Shown here in pieces: positions 36,801 through 48,508 of a DNA stretch of 64,000 bases. Every line of letters begins with the position of its first letter. Position 1 is the first letter of the stretch. The stretch is from Dromaius novaehollandiae. Its lineage: Eukaryota > Chordata > Aves > Casuariiformes > Dromaiidae. The notes under the pieces were generated by a model, which worked only from the letters and a program-made list of their open reading frames with translations, was not told the origin of the DNA and ran no database searches. The position numbers and the translations under genes are program-made. The DNA lies in assembly GCF_036370855.1 (NCBI RefSeq), contig NC_088108.1:10997448-11061447 (forward strand). Reading direction: 5' to 3'.

Positions 36801-39800
36801 GAGCTTCCCCACTGGACGCTGCCTCCAGCTCCCGCGAGGTGGGAACACATATGAAAGCGCTTCCCATCCACACACTCGTTCACACCTCACCTCACCCCAC
36901 AGCGGCTAAGTCTTATTCCCTGCCACAAGAAGATGCTACCAGCCCACTCCAACACACACACTGAAGAAACCATCAAGACTGTATTTAGGTCAGTGAGAGC
37001 AGCACCTTCAGACCTGTTTAAGGGGCCAAAATCATCTCCCTGCGAGACTGGAGCACAAGCGACGGTGAGCATTTTTGAGGCCATCAGTTCCCTTGCACCT
37101 ACACTAGCTACCGAATCTCCTTTCCCAGGGACAGCTATGACACAGAGCACCATATGGTCCCCAAGAGGGAGATGCTGCATGCTGGGGCCACCCCGCCACC
37201 AGCCGCGTGCTGCAGACGCAGAGGCTGAGCCGGCCCCGACGCACCTCTGCTCGCGTTTCCCATATCCGTCACAACCACCCAGCTCCACGGGCGCTGGCCC
37301 ATTCAGCACCACCAATGGTTAGAGCGTCAGATTAGCCTCCGTCCTTGCCTCAACACTGCTTGGTGCAAAATCTCACACTAAGGGCACCCTTAGCTAATGT
37401 AAAATGGCACTGAGCAACAGCTGATATCAACCAAAAATCCTCCCTAGACCACCCAACTGGCCGAAAAACACAGATCGATCCGTCCCCAAAGTCAGCGAGG
37501 AAAACAAGCCCCCGGCAAGGCGCGTGAACGGGCCTGCTCGCCCCCGGGGTGGGCGGCACAGGGCACACCGTGCAGCACCACGCACCCCGCTGCACGCAGG
37601 GCAGCGTGCCGACCGGGAACGCCGCGGGAAGAACCAGAGAACCAGAAAGAAGGAAAAGAAACAGACAGAAGAAATGTTTTTTAAAGTTAAAAGATCTGTG
37701 AAACGGCACCTGAAAATAACCTTTGTGGAGGCATTTACTTGGAGGGGTGGCAAGGGAAGAGAGAGAAAGGGGTTTTGGGAGGTTTCTTTCCACTTATAAA
37801 GATCAGTCTGACCTGGCTTTGAAGAGTTGTGTTTTCAGGATCTTTCCTTCCAGTAAGTTAGGACTGTCAAGTCATAGCTTTCCTGGGTTTGCAGGAGAAT
37901 TTCCTGGTGGTCTCTATAGATGGGCAATCAAGCTTTCCTCGGGCAGCCGAAGGGCTGAGCCTTTAGCAGAGCCACCTTCGGCTTTCTGCCCCAGCAGACG
38001 TGAGGAGGGGCCTCCATGAGCATCCCTGCAGGCACCTGGGCTCAGCTCTGTGACCCGGCCGCAGGGGACCCCGCGATAAGCCACCGCTCCCGACTTGTGG
38101 CGACGGCGGCATTTGCAGCAGCACACAACACCGCGGGCTGAGCACTGGCTGCCAGGGTTCACCCCAGCTCCACCACAGCACCACTCTGCACCACCTGCTA
38201 CTTTTTCCCCCAGTTCTTCCAACGTCCTCATTTCCCCCCATGGTTTACCCCAGAAGGTTTCTGCTGAGACTGTTCTTATTGGAGAGGTGCAATAGGAATC
38301 ATGGAAAACAAAAAAAAGCAAAACCCTCACACATTCAAAAGAATCAAAGGCCTTCTGCAAGTTGCCCTCAAAGTTCAAAAGTCCAGATCTGGTCTATCCT
38401 TCTTTGTTAGATGACTCTCCGGGGTAGGAAATGACTGAAGAAGGAAATATGAACAGCAGTGAGGAGCAAGAGATCTTTAATTAGACAGTTTAATGCTGTT
38501 TTGTCATTTTTTATTCCAATTGCAGACAAGCCCTTGGAAGGCAGACTTCTCTTTAAGACTTTTACTGGCACCTTCATCTCTGAGCTTGGTCTGCAAAAGC
38601 TCCCAGCAGCTTGCAAATATTAAGTTACTACACGAGGCAATGAAATAAGCCGACTGAAGACCCAGCACATGTTTCCTTTTGCTCTCCCTGCCACAGGGGA
38701 GCGACCTTTGGCAGCAGCCAGGGCACACAGCTGCAGGTAGTAGTATCTTAAACAACTGCAGAAGCAGAGCCCAAAAAAGATCCCCAGTTCAACCTCTAAA
38801 GATAAAGAGAACAAAACCTGACCAACATATTTTTTTCCCTCAGAAGTTCTCTAATAGTTCATAAAGAAAACCAGGGACCAAATTGCCCCAGCTCCTAGCT
38901 TTCTCAAGCCTCTTTTGCAAGACCATGAATTATTGGTGGTACGTCCCAGGTAACACATAATGAAAGAACAATTGCATGATAACTACCGGGAGGCAAAAGA
39001 TGTTTGTCTCATGCTATCCCCCAAATCATTTCAACCTTCTCCTTGTATGAATTTTCTAAACTAACATAAAGCAAATCTTAAGTTTCACAGAAAAGCAGTT
39101 AAAAACACTTACAAAAGTGGTAAGCTCTTATAAAAAGGACAGACAATGTTTGATCAATATTATAAAAGAGCCTTTTTCCAACTTGAAATACTTGATGAAG
39201 CTTTATGAGGGGAGGGGCTGGGAAGAAATAGCTACTTTCTAACTCAAGATCCTCCCCAAGTGCCCCCTTACAGAGGATCTCATCAACAAGAGCCCGCGGA
39301 GGCGTGCAGCACCCGGGCTCAGAAGTCACCAGCAAATGCATTCAAAACTCCCAGTCCCACAGCAAGGCTGAGCTGCTAATTGGGATTTTTCTGGCAGGTG
39401 GATTCAGTCAGCAAAGCAAAGTCCCGCATGTCAGGGGACACAGTTACAAGGCAGGCGTCCCCTTACCCCCATTAACGCAGCTCCATCTCTCAGCACCAAC
39501 AAAACAGGGATTTGCCCAGCTCATTTACTTATATCACAGCTTCCAAAGGTCTCAACACCACCACGGCACTAGGATTTCTAGCCCCAATGACATCCAGGCT
39601 CTGTAGTCCCAGTCAGACCACTTACCCTCTCAACGCAAAGAATAACCCTGATTTAGCTATTTCCTAGGGGTTTCCATGAGGCCATGCCATCTCCAGGAAC
39701 AAGGCAAGGAGGTACTCACCAGCCAGGGAGACGTGGTGGTCAGCTGCAGGCACCTCCAGCAGGGCTGGTGCCCCTTCCTTGTGCCTGATTTAAAGACCCA

Positions 39801-40465
39801 GGTGCAGAAGAGCACTTGGGGAAAAGCTTTCAGGAGCAGATGACTCCAAACAAGGTCGTTAGCACAGGCTAGGAAGCCACCCCTCATCAGCATCATGCTT
39901 TACCCTGTAGGCACCAGGCCTATCAGGAGGGTTAGATGTTTGCAGAGCACTTTGGACACAGATCACCAAATGCAGACCACGTGAGGGTAGGAGTGTGCTG
40001 AGCACCAAACCAGAGCCCCAGATGGGAAAAAAGGATGAAGACGTTTCCCAGGGCCTGGAAACCCCAGCCAGGCATGCTGGCTATTTAGCCCCCTCTATGG
40101 CGCAAGCTGAAATATGTTCAAAGAATAATTGTTCGGTAACAGGGGCTCCAGAACACTCTCTTTTACAGGGCAGCTGCCACTCACAATTCAATTTATTGTA
40201 TTAAAATCTGCTGCAGCTCTAGAGGAAAGAAACAAGTATGTCACTTGCTAGTCACCAAAGTTCACCCACTACCTTATAGAGGAGAGCTGCTTTGGGTTCA
40301 GACTCATAAAAGTGAGTGCGGAGCTTGCCAGAAATCGAATTCCAGTGTAATCTCAAGGCCATAAATGCAGAGTGTCCAGGCTCCAGCACCAAAGCTGGCC
40401 AGAAGCTCCCACCCGGCTGCTTCTCTTTGTCCGAGCTGCTCTCAGAAAAGGAAGGCTTACTTCTG

Positions 40466-40486
40466 TTTTTTTTTTTTTTTTTTTTT
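40466..40486. repeat. T21 run
   Basis: Twenty-one T residues are followed by CAG, which resembles a plus-strand splice acceptor. No exon with a recognisable product follows. Confidence 0.85.
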
Positions 40487-43400
40487 CAGGGAAAACAGGA
40501 TTGTTTCTCCATCCCACAAATAGCACCATGGAAGGACAGCCCGAGTGAGCAGAGGGAAAGCATTAGGGATGTCTGCCAGCATTTGGCTGGAGATTGGAAG
40601 GAAAAAGCCTTTCACCTGCCACCTCGCAAGACACAGCCAACAGAAACCCTCACACCTAGCTGCTATTTCAACAGGGTTTATCAGGAGTAAATAAAACTAT
40701 CTAAAAATTAGCTGTTCAAAGGGAGCAGATACAAGAAGCATACCCGTAGTAAGATCCCCCAAGCAGACTCTCACCTTCCTATGGAGCTCTGTTAGAGCTG
40801 AAGTTGTTTGCTACTAATTGATTCAATATGCATTTGGACTAGGATTTTTAATTAATTTTATTACAGAAAAATTAATGCACTGCTTCCCCACAGATGCATT
40901 AGGATACTGACACAAGCAGCAGAAACATCCCTGCAGCACGGCTTTGGTTGTGGCTGTTTGCGGAGAGTCACCCTCCACATCAGCAGCAGGGCTCACCGCT
41001 CTAGGCTGAGACCTTCCATTCGGCTCACCCTAAGTGTTTATTACATTTCAAACGAAATTGGAAATGTATGGGCTGCAGGAGAGCATGACTCCCCTACCTC
41101 CCCATGTCTCGCTACTACATTTTGGGGCTTATTTTTGGAAGCGGCGGGCTCTGGCCCTGCACCAGAGCAGAGCCGCTCTGCAGCCCGGTTCACCCCATCG
41201 CCTGCCCCTTCAATTTAATTTCAGGAGGAGGCAGTGTGTTTTGGTAGCGACCGTGTTCTCAAGATTATAGTCTTGAGTGTAAACTGCTACAACCGTGGAG
41301 AGACCACCCCAAGCTGGGCAGCACCGCTGGGCATACAGCGCCTGTGGGACAATTTCAGCACCAGCAGCCGGTCTCCTCAAGCAGAGCCCCACGGCAGGTG
41401 CCTCTCTACCCCAGAGCTGCTGGTGGGTTTTAACCACTGAAGGGTAGGCACAGCCTCTTCTTTTTAAACTGAGATTAAAATGCTGGCAGGCTTGCCTCAC
41501 TTCAGCAGGGATGAGGAGCGTACCAAGTCACACTCCACGTTTTGGGAACAAGAGCAGCCTCGCGCTCAGCTACACCAGATCCATGCAAGGGATCATCTCT
41601 TCCCTCCACTCCCCCTTCCCTTCTCCCCCCCCACCTATTTTATCATTACCCTTCTCTATACATGACAGGTAATAAAATACATATTTATGCTGCTTGGCTT
41701 TAGAGTAAAGTCAAACTGTAAGTTTTTGCTGTATAGCAGCCCAAAGCAAAAATGTCTGCTTTGAAACACCACAGGCATTTCAAAGCACAGAAAAAGACCA
41801 TTTGGAGGGTGTTCTATCAAGAAGGAGAGCCATCTGAAATTAGGCAAGTCCCAGTATTTGGGAATCACATCTTTGAACGTGAATCATGTGTTATTTATAC
41901 GCATTCACACTACACTATTTATCAATGACAGTGCATTGGGGGAAGCATCATCACATCTGCAATATCCAAATTTCAGTCCCCAGAGTCCTGCACTAACATT
42001 TTATTGAACTGTATCCCCGAGGCACGCCATATTTTAGGAATTTGCAGAGCAGGAATAGGTAGTGTACTGCAAGGTCCAAGACCTTAATCAAGCCCTGCAA
42101 CTCGATAGATTTCCAATACAATGAAGACAAAGAGGTGTCAGCTCTAGTTCTCATGTGTTAATACTATCAATAGGGGCTCAGCTCACTAGCAGTTAATTCA
42201 AAGCCAAGCTCGATTTGCACAGCAGTGATCTACACTAATTCCCATATGTGGCTAAGGGGAGATTTTGCCAACTAGACAATAGAAACAGTATTATAGCGCC
42301 TGAAATGATGCCATTGCATTTCTCCTTCTCCGTTCCATCACTTCCCCACCAGATTTCCACTTGCTGGCAGCTCCAACCATCTTTTCCCCTTGCATTGGAA
42401 GAGACATGGAAAGAGCAGGGAATACAAGAGCACCTATTTCTTTTCCAGATGCAGCTTTATTTGGGCTTTTAAATGTGACTTCCCATAAGATAGGAGCCAA
42501 TTTAACACTTTTTTTGTATTAAAGACATGAACAATTGCCATGGTTAAGCCAATATAGAAATATTTAAGTGATCCAACTGAAACAGCCCTTAAAAAAAAAA
42601 AAACAAGTTTGCCACATGTTGCTACATTCTGTAAGAGCTCATTAGCTTGCCTCATCCAATATAGAGCTTGGTTTGTTTCTGCTTTCAGGTTCTAACCATC
42701 TCAACATTAGACTGGCATCAGTTCTGCCAAGATACCAAAGCTGTTGAGAAGCCACAGGAAGGCAGAAACACTACCCAACTAAGCAATGAAGCTATGCTTT
42801 ATCCACAGTAGAAGTGCTTTTCCTGCCTATAAAGTTGGCCCTCATTGGTCTGCAATCTGGCTCCAAGGAAGGGATGGCAGCAGCCTGTACCCATGCAGTT
42901 TGCGCCAGCGAGTCACCCTGTCCTCTGAAGTGAGCTGCTCGTGGCAGTCAGCATCATCAGCCTGCTCTTAATGCAAGTACCTTCACATACACCCATCTCC
43001 TCCTAGCTGCAGCACCAACATGGATGGCTAACTATGGCCACAGCAAGGAAGGAGTACCCGTGTGGCAAGCGGTGCTAGTTTTCAGAAGCCATGCAGTTTC
43101 AGGGCCAAGGAAAGCACAGTCAGATCACTAGCTGGAGATCAGGTATTACCTCTCCCTTGTAAGAGCTGCCAAACCCCAGCTTGGGGCTGGGGAGGCAGCA
43201 GCAAGTCAGCGACCGCAACACAGCCAGATGATCACTATGCCATGACAGAGACCTGCCCTTGCTCCCCAACCCACCTCGTAGAGCCCAATTCAGATTTAAA
43301 CTGGCATCATTAGAGAAAGGACACATAGTAAGTACCTGTGCCACACTCCTAGTTCAGCAGAGAGTTAGACTAGGCGCCTTTCTCCTGCCATGAATTAAGA

Positions 43401-43935
43401 TGCTAGAAAAAAACACAAGTCTGAAACAGTTTAACACAGGACAAAAAAGGCACATTTTAATATGTACAGCAATGCATTTGGGCTATAAATTTACCCAACA
43501 CAACTGGAAAAAAAAAAATCCAAACTATGCTTTTATATTTATTCCATGGTGTCAGCCTCATTCCTAGCCACCTACCTTTCTCTGCATCTCTGAATGCTGC
43601 TATATACACACACAAACAAACAATTACGTCATGAATGTTCATTTAGGCTCCCAAGTTCAAGTAATAAAGTTCAAACTTGCATAGCATCTTATGCCACTCA
43701 GCCATAAACAGTTACGATTGCATATTAGCTGGAGCAGCCATCTCTTTCAATTCAGCCAGTTGTGGCTGGCCACCATTTATTTTATTATTTTTTAATCCTT
43801 GAGTCAGAATGTTTCCTAAGTCACCAGCCCTGAGGGATGCCACAGACTTCAAAATGAACCTCTTGCTGTTGTTAAGATCCTCTTAAACCAGAAATTTAGA
43901 ATGTTGTCAAGAACAGTTTTAAAAATGTAATACTG

Positions 43936-43941
43936 TTTATT
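43936..43941 (-). terminator. Candidate poly(A) signal of HMGB3 (proximal)
   Basis: AATAAA on the minus strand lies about 840 bases after the stop codon. Further AATAAA hexamers downstream mean alternative 3' ends are possible. Confidence 0.5.
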
Positions 43942-44374
43942 TTGCTTCAAAAACATTTCAGCATTCTAAACATACAAAAAAAACAGAACGTTGCAAATTT
44001 GTTTAAGTACAGAGTGTTTTTGAACTTCAGTTGCTGCACTGGCTCTTCACTTAGTTGACGATGAAGAGATGTCTACAGTTTCAGTTTAAAAACTACCGCA
44101 CTTAACTAAAAAAATCCATACACTTCTCATGCCAGCTGAACCCCCTTCCACAACTAAGAATGGCAGCAGAATGCTATTTCACTATATACAGAAAGACAAC
44201 TTTAAGCTAAATGGACGCCCACTGTAGTGTAAATAGATCTACCCTCACAGTGCATGCTTTGGGCCATGGCACCCCGTGGAACGTACAGCCTTTCCAAGTA
44301 ATCACTGCTCCTCTAAGGCATCATAACTCTAAGCATGTACCACAAGAATCTGTCTAGTTTTTACAAACTATAGA

Positions 44375-44382
44375 TATGTACA
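44375..44382 (-). promoter_or_regulatory. Pumilio-type element in HMGB3 3'UTR
   Basis: UGUACAUA in the transcript sense is an exact match to the UGUANAUA Pumilio recognition motif. Binding is inferred. Confidence 0.45.
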
Positions 44383-44544
44383 GTTTATAACCCAGGATTT
44401 TCTAGCCAATAACCATATAGTAACACCACCTTACAAATTAAAAAAATGCTTGAAACATTTTTAAATGCTTTGTTACACCAACAGCAAAGTGCACAGAGTT
44501 AGGAGAACACTAGAGCGCCTTTTCATTTTAAAAATGTTTGGAAA

Positions 44545-44552
44545 TATGTACA
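44545..44552 (-). promoter_or_regulatory. Pumilio-type element in HMGB3 3'UTR
   Basis: This is a second UGUACAUA, 170 bases upstream of the other in the same 3'UTR. Binding is inferred. Confidence 0.45.
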
Positions 44553-44779
44553 ACTTTGATACAGTTTCAGGGTGCTCACTACACCCATGGCCACTTCATG
44601 TAAACCAGTTACAATTTCTAGAGCACTTTTAGAAACTACAACGCGATCGGAATCCAAATTTTTTTTTTTTTTAATTAAGCCTAATAAGGGCAAGAGACAC
44701 CATCTCAAATAAGAGGTGCTTCATTTATGGTGTTTCCCCTACTCTATGGTATTCACATGGAGACAAGTATTGTACAGTT

Positions 44780-44923
44780 TTATTCATCATCATCATCTTC
44801 ATCCTCCTCTTCTTCATCCTCCTCCTCCTCTTCATCTTCTTCCTCTACCTTTTTCCGAGCAGCTTTGGTTGCTGCTCCCTTTGCGCCATCAAACTTTCCT
44901 TTAGACTTGTAGTCTGCAACATC
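44780..44923 (-). CDS. HMGB3: HMGB3 exon 5 (C-terminal coding exon with acidic tail)
   Basis: Acceptor TTTGCAG|GAT is followed by 47 codons and TAA. The exon encodes the end of box B, the linker [16 protein letters not shown], a basic [10 protein letters not shown] segment and an all Glu/Asp tail ending DDDDE. The tail is coded by GAA/GAG/GAT repeats that look like an interrupted trinucleotide microsatellite, so its length may vary. Confidence 0.95.
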   Translation of the reverse strand, partial: DVADYKSKGKFDGAKGAATKAARKKVEEEDEEEEEDEEEEDEDDDDE

Positions 44924-47002
44924 CTGCAAAGTCAAGGGGATGTCTTAATTTGCTCTAAGCAGCAAACACAAAGCATTTGTACAGCAGTGGGCGTTAAGTG
45001 TAAAGGTACTGGCTTTCCATAGCTACATCCCCTAAAGGGAAGGCAGCCAGTGTTACAATATACAGGTTTGCAGACACCCAAGAATACTCAATTGCCTCTA
45101 CACTATCTTTGAATCCTGTGTTCAGTTATTTCTTTGAGAAGGAGAAGAAAGAGAACCCACTTCTTAGAAGTTTCTAGCTAATAGGATAAAGCTTTTTAAA
45201 AGCACAGCACACTTTGCTGGAGCAGCCCAGACAGCCACTGTTGCACATCATTTGGACAAAGTTCTCCTTCCTCTTTGAAATGTACCTGCAGGTCTCTAAC
45301 CTACCCTGTCCCAACATACGTCCAGCCGTAACAGAGTTTAGCTATGTAGCACGCAGTGTCTTTAGTAAATGTCTACCCACCAACAGCCATAAATGGGAGA
45401 GATGCTCATTACACTGGGGCCACCTCAGCTTGGTCTATTTTACAGAAGCACATTAACACAAGAACCAGTACAGAAAAGAGACAAGTAATAACAAGCCTTA
45501 CCTTCTCGTACTTCTCCTTCAGCTTAGCTGCCTTATTATTATAAGGCTGCTTTTCACCATCGCTGAGGTTGTTCCACATTTCACCAAGTTTCTTTGCTAC
45601 ATCCCCAATAGATATGCCAGGGTTTGTGGATTTGATCTTGGGGCGGAACTCCGAACAGAACAGGAAGAAGCCGGACCTGGGAGAGGAGCATCGCAGGACA
45701 GTGAGCATTGCAGAAACGCACCCAGCACAGTGGGGCTGAGGCAGCCGCCAGCCCCTTCCACCATCCCGCACCCACCAGATTCACACGTATGCTCGCACTC
45801 AGAGGAAGAACGCTTCCCCAAGCATTTGGTTTTCACTGAGGACCAGACTTGCAGGCCCTCCTCCCCCCCAACACTGCTGTTTTTGTTGTCTACCCCCCAA
45901 ATTTGATTTGCTTAAAATACATGAGTCTCACTGCAAGCCTGCCATTTCCATGTCTTTCATCATCATGAGTTTAAGAGTCCTAAGAACTGAACAATTTCTA
46001 ATAGCGCTCTGCATGCTCAAGATTACAAGCTGCCTAGAAAGCCTACAAAATGATTCTAACAAGCTATGAATATTATCAATATTCCTATACAACAGTATGC
46101 TCAACTGACTTCTCTTATGAAAATCTAAGAGCTAGGCCACAGAGCTTGAAGATATGCCAAAATATCATTTGTGCATTTAATTCCAAAGTTACTTACGGTG
46201 GTCGTTTTGGGGCATTGGGGTCCTTCTTCTTCTTGCCACCCTTAGCAGGTCCATAGTCCTTCATTTCTCTATCATATCGTACCTTATCAGCCTTTGCCAT
46301 TTCATCAAATTTAGCCTTCTCCTTGCTTGACATGGTCTAAAACAACAAAACAAGACATGAAGCCACATGATTACCCCATTGTTCAATAGCCAGCAAACTT
46401 TAAATACACAAACCAACACACACCAACTTGATGTGGGGATTTTTTTTAAGAATTGGTTGGTTTTCTAAGCAGACCTCCTTGGGGAGGAAGCTTCTACACC
46501 AGGGACTGCAGCTACAACTGGTATATTCAGCATAAGGGAAACAGCTGGTATGGCACAAGCACACCCAAAGTCCTTCTTGGGAGGACAGGCCTAAGGGGAG
46601 GCAGCACTCATTGAGCTACTCATTAAGAGCATTATGTAGGAACAGGAAGACTGAGGCTTAGAGGAAGCACCTTAATGGACAAATACACAGTTATTACAGG
46701 AGTCAGCAACATCAGGCTGATGGCTAGACCTCTTTGCCAAGAATGGCACGTTGACTGAAAGAGCACTGACTCCCTCCATGCTGAAATACAGGTACATTAA
46801 GTTACAGAGACCATAACAAGTTATCACTTCAGGAAGTCACAAATTATAGTACCTTCCACCTCTCTGAGCACTTCTTGGAAAACTCTGCAAAGTTGACTGG
46901 AACCTCTGGGTTCTTTTTCTTATGTTCCTCACGGCAGGTCTGCACAAAGAAGGCATAGGCAGACATCTTGCCCTTGGGCTTCTTCGGATCACCTTTAGCC
47001 AT
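44780..47002 (-). CDS. HMGB3: High mobility group protein B3, complete coding region (four coding exons)
   Basis: The join on the minus strand is 47002-46853, 46336-46197, 45676-45502, 44923-44780: 609 nt and 202 residues, the usual HMGB3 length. The protein is a nuclear, non-histone chromatin architectural factor. It bends DNA through two HMG boxes and is linked to progenitor cell proliferation. Box A covers about residues 9-79 and box B about 91-161, followed by a basic linker and a 21-residue acidic tail (182-202). C23, C45 and C104 match the redox-sensitive cysteines of HMGB proteins. HMGB3 rather than HMGB1 or HMGB2 is shown by the start [30 protein letters not shown] in box [35 protein letters not shown] and [16 protein letters not shown]. 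All splice sites are GT/AG with phases that keep the frame. It is a functional gene with introns, not a retrocopy. MTNR1C follows downstream on the same strand. Confidence 0.96.
45502..45676 (-). CDS. HMGB3: HMGB3 exon 4 (most of HMG box B)
   Basis: 175 nt. Acceptor CTCTCCCAG|G completes the split proline codon from exon 3, and the donor is GAGAAG|GTAAGG. It encodes [15 protein letters not shown], then [19 protein letters not shown], then the third helix ending KLKEKYEK. C104 lies in FFLFCSEF. Confidence 0.95.
46197..46336 (-). CDS. HMGB3: HMGB3 exon 3 (end of box A and start of box B)
   Basis: 140 nt between acceptor TTTTAG|ACC and donor CCACC|GTAAGT. It encodes [37 protein letters not shown] and DPNAPKRP, the inter-box linker typical of HMGB3. 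This exon has no long isolated open frame and is found only by joining it to its neighbours. Confidence 0.94.
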
Positions 47003-47009
47003 CTTGACT
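46853..47009 (-). CDS. HMGB3: HMGB3 exon 2 (start codon and most of box A)
   Basis: Acceptor CCCCAG|AGTCAAG is followed by ATG at 47,002-47,000, so only 7 bases of 5'UTR lie in this exon; coding is 47,002-46,853. The start context, AAG before ATG and G after, is strong. It encodes 50 codons ending [10 protein letters not shown] and a donor AAG|GTACTA that departs from the usual GTRAGT. The acceptor's polypyrimidine tract is a pure C run. A second AG two bases on could be used without changing the protein. Confidence 0.93.
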
Positions 47010-47011
47010 CT

Positions 47012-47032
47012 GGGGGGGGGGGGGGGGGGGGG
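47012..47032. repeat. G21 run (C21 on the HMGB3 strand)
   Basis: Twenty-one G on the plus strand form the polypyrimidine tract immediately before the exon 2 acceptor when read on the minus strand. Confidence 0.92.
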
Positions 47033-48508
47033 AAGGGAGGGATGACAAAAAAAAATAGTGTATGTGTGCATGTATGTGTATGTATAGAAAAAAAAAGTGA
47101 CAGACACAATCTGCCATCAGTCATACAACCCCCTTCTTTCCCCCTAGCACCCCCTACTACGGAGAGTTAAATTATTCTTCCTTGAGATTTGGGTTGCAGG
47201 CTTAAGCCAAGTGAAACTGGTCATGGGATTTAAGTTTTACATTGATATATTTACATCATGTCCAAAGACTGGAGACAGGCTATTAAAAACACATACTCAT
47301 GCCCATTAAGTGTTATATATGAACTAATATAAGATATCTGTTTTGGTTGGCTACCACAGTGGGGCTCGAGCAGCGTGCACAGTGCCAGCCCATGACTTAT
47401 CCCTTTAGTGGCTGGAGTTCACATGTTAGCAGCTGCTCTGCAGGCAGGAAGGCCGGGCCGCTCATCCCCCTGTATACGCACAGCAACGGTTACACACTGA
47501 AGGCGTGCAACCACGGGCTAGGTCCCACCGCAGCGGGACCCGCAAACCCCGCCGAGCGGGGCCCCGGTCCGAGGTGCAGCGGTCAGCGCGAGGGATGCAA
47601 TCAGCAAGTCACTGCGAGGAAGATGCTAACTTTTGGGCTGCCCCGTTTTTTTTTTCCCCTCCCCTTCCCTTCCCCACATTATTTTTCCTCCCCAGGCCCC
47701 ACAGCGATATTTATTTACAGCTTTTCCACGCGCTGGGAAAATTAATTTTTTTATTATTAACCCGCGCCGCTGCCGCCCGCACGTGCGGGCAGAGCGGCTC
47801 GGAGCCGCCCGGCCCTGCCGGGGGCCGCTTCCCACGGCGCCGCGGCCCGGCAAGCGCCAGGGGCCCGCGACCGGCCCCGGCCCGGCAAAGTTGGGGCGCC
47901 GCGCGGCTCCGCTCCGCTCCGCGCCGCTCCGGCCTCCCGCCATCTTCTGCGCCGCCAAGGTCACGGCGGCGGTGGGGCTGCGCGGGCAGCGCGGCGGCCG
48001 GGCGGCTCGGCGCGGCGCGGGCAGGCGGAGGCAGAGCGCAGGCCGGCCGAGGCGCCGATAACTCATCTTCCATTTTGTGGAACGCCTCCTCATGAAAGAA
48101 AGTGCCCCTGAAATGGGCCCCGGCGGCGGGCCGGGGGGCGCGGGGGGCGGCGCGGCGGGGCGGGGGGCCGGCGGCGGCGGCGCGGGCGCGGCGGCGGCGC
48201 GGGTGCCGCGGCGGCCGGGGAGCCGCGCGGGCCGCGCTCCGCGCCCGCAGCCGGCGCCGCTCGCTAAGATGGCTCCTCCCGGCCGCCGCCGCCGCGCCGC
48301 GCCGAACAAAGCCGCGCGCCCCCCCGGCCGCGCTCCCCCCGCGCCGCCGCCCCCGGCCCCGGCCCCGCCGCCCCCGCCGCCGGCAGCCGCCCCGTGGGGG
48401 CCCCGGGGGGGCGCGGGGGCCGCCGGGGCTGGGCCGCGGTGCGGGGAGAAGCGCCCCCCCCCCCGGTGCCTGCCTAGCGCAATACTCCGTGTAACAAAGA
48501 CTCCCGTG

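Larger units (their letters stand above)
18200..43480. other. Intergenic region between MTNR1C and HMGB3
   Basis: About 25 kb has no coding region I can support on either strand. Open frames are short or low in complexity. It contains simple repeats (listed separately), several isolated CpG-rich patches (29.5-29.9, 30.25-30.57, 32.0-32.2, 34.5-34.8 and 35.25-35.6 kb) and AT-rich stretches that read like conserved non-coding DNA. Non-coding RNA genes cannot be excluded from sequence alone. Confidence 0.6.
43515..44779 (-). other. HMGB3: HMGB3 3' untranslated region (extent inferred)
   Basis: AT-rich sequence follows the HMGB3 stop codon on the minus strand. Candidate AATAAA hexamers on the minus strand are at 43,936-43,941, at 43,776-43,786 (two overlapping) and at 43,538-43,543. 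Which one is used cannot be told from sequence, so the left boundary is a guess based on the farthest of the three. Two UGUACAUA motifs (minus strand at 44,545-44,552 and 44,375-44,382) match the Pumilio consensus UGUANAUA. A third at 43,461-43,468 lies just beyond the last candidate signal. Confidence 0.6.

Noticed and set aside
40450-40690. T21CAG acceptor-like sequence followed by an open frame to 40,690
   Set aside because: The T run is a homopolymer repeat, and the following frame has no recognisable domain and no clear donor partner.
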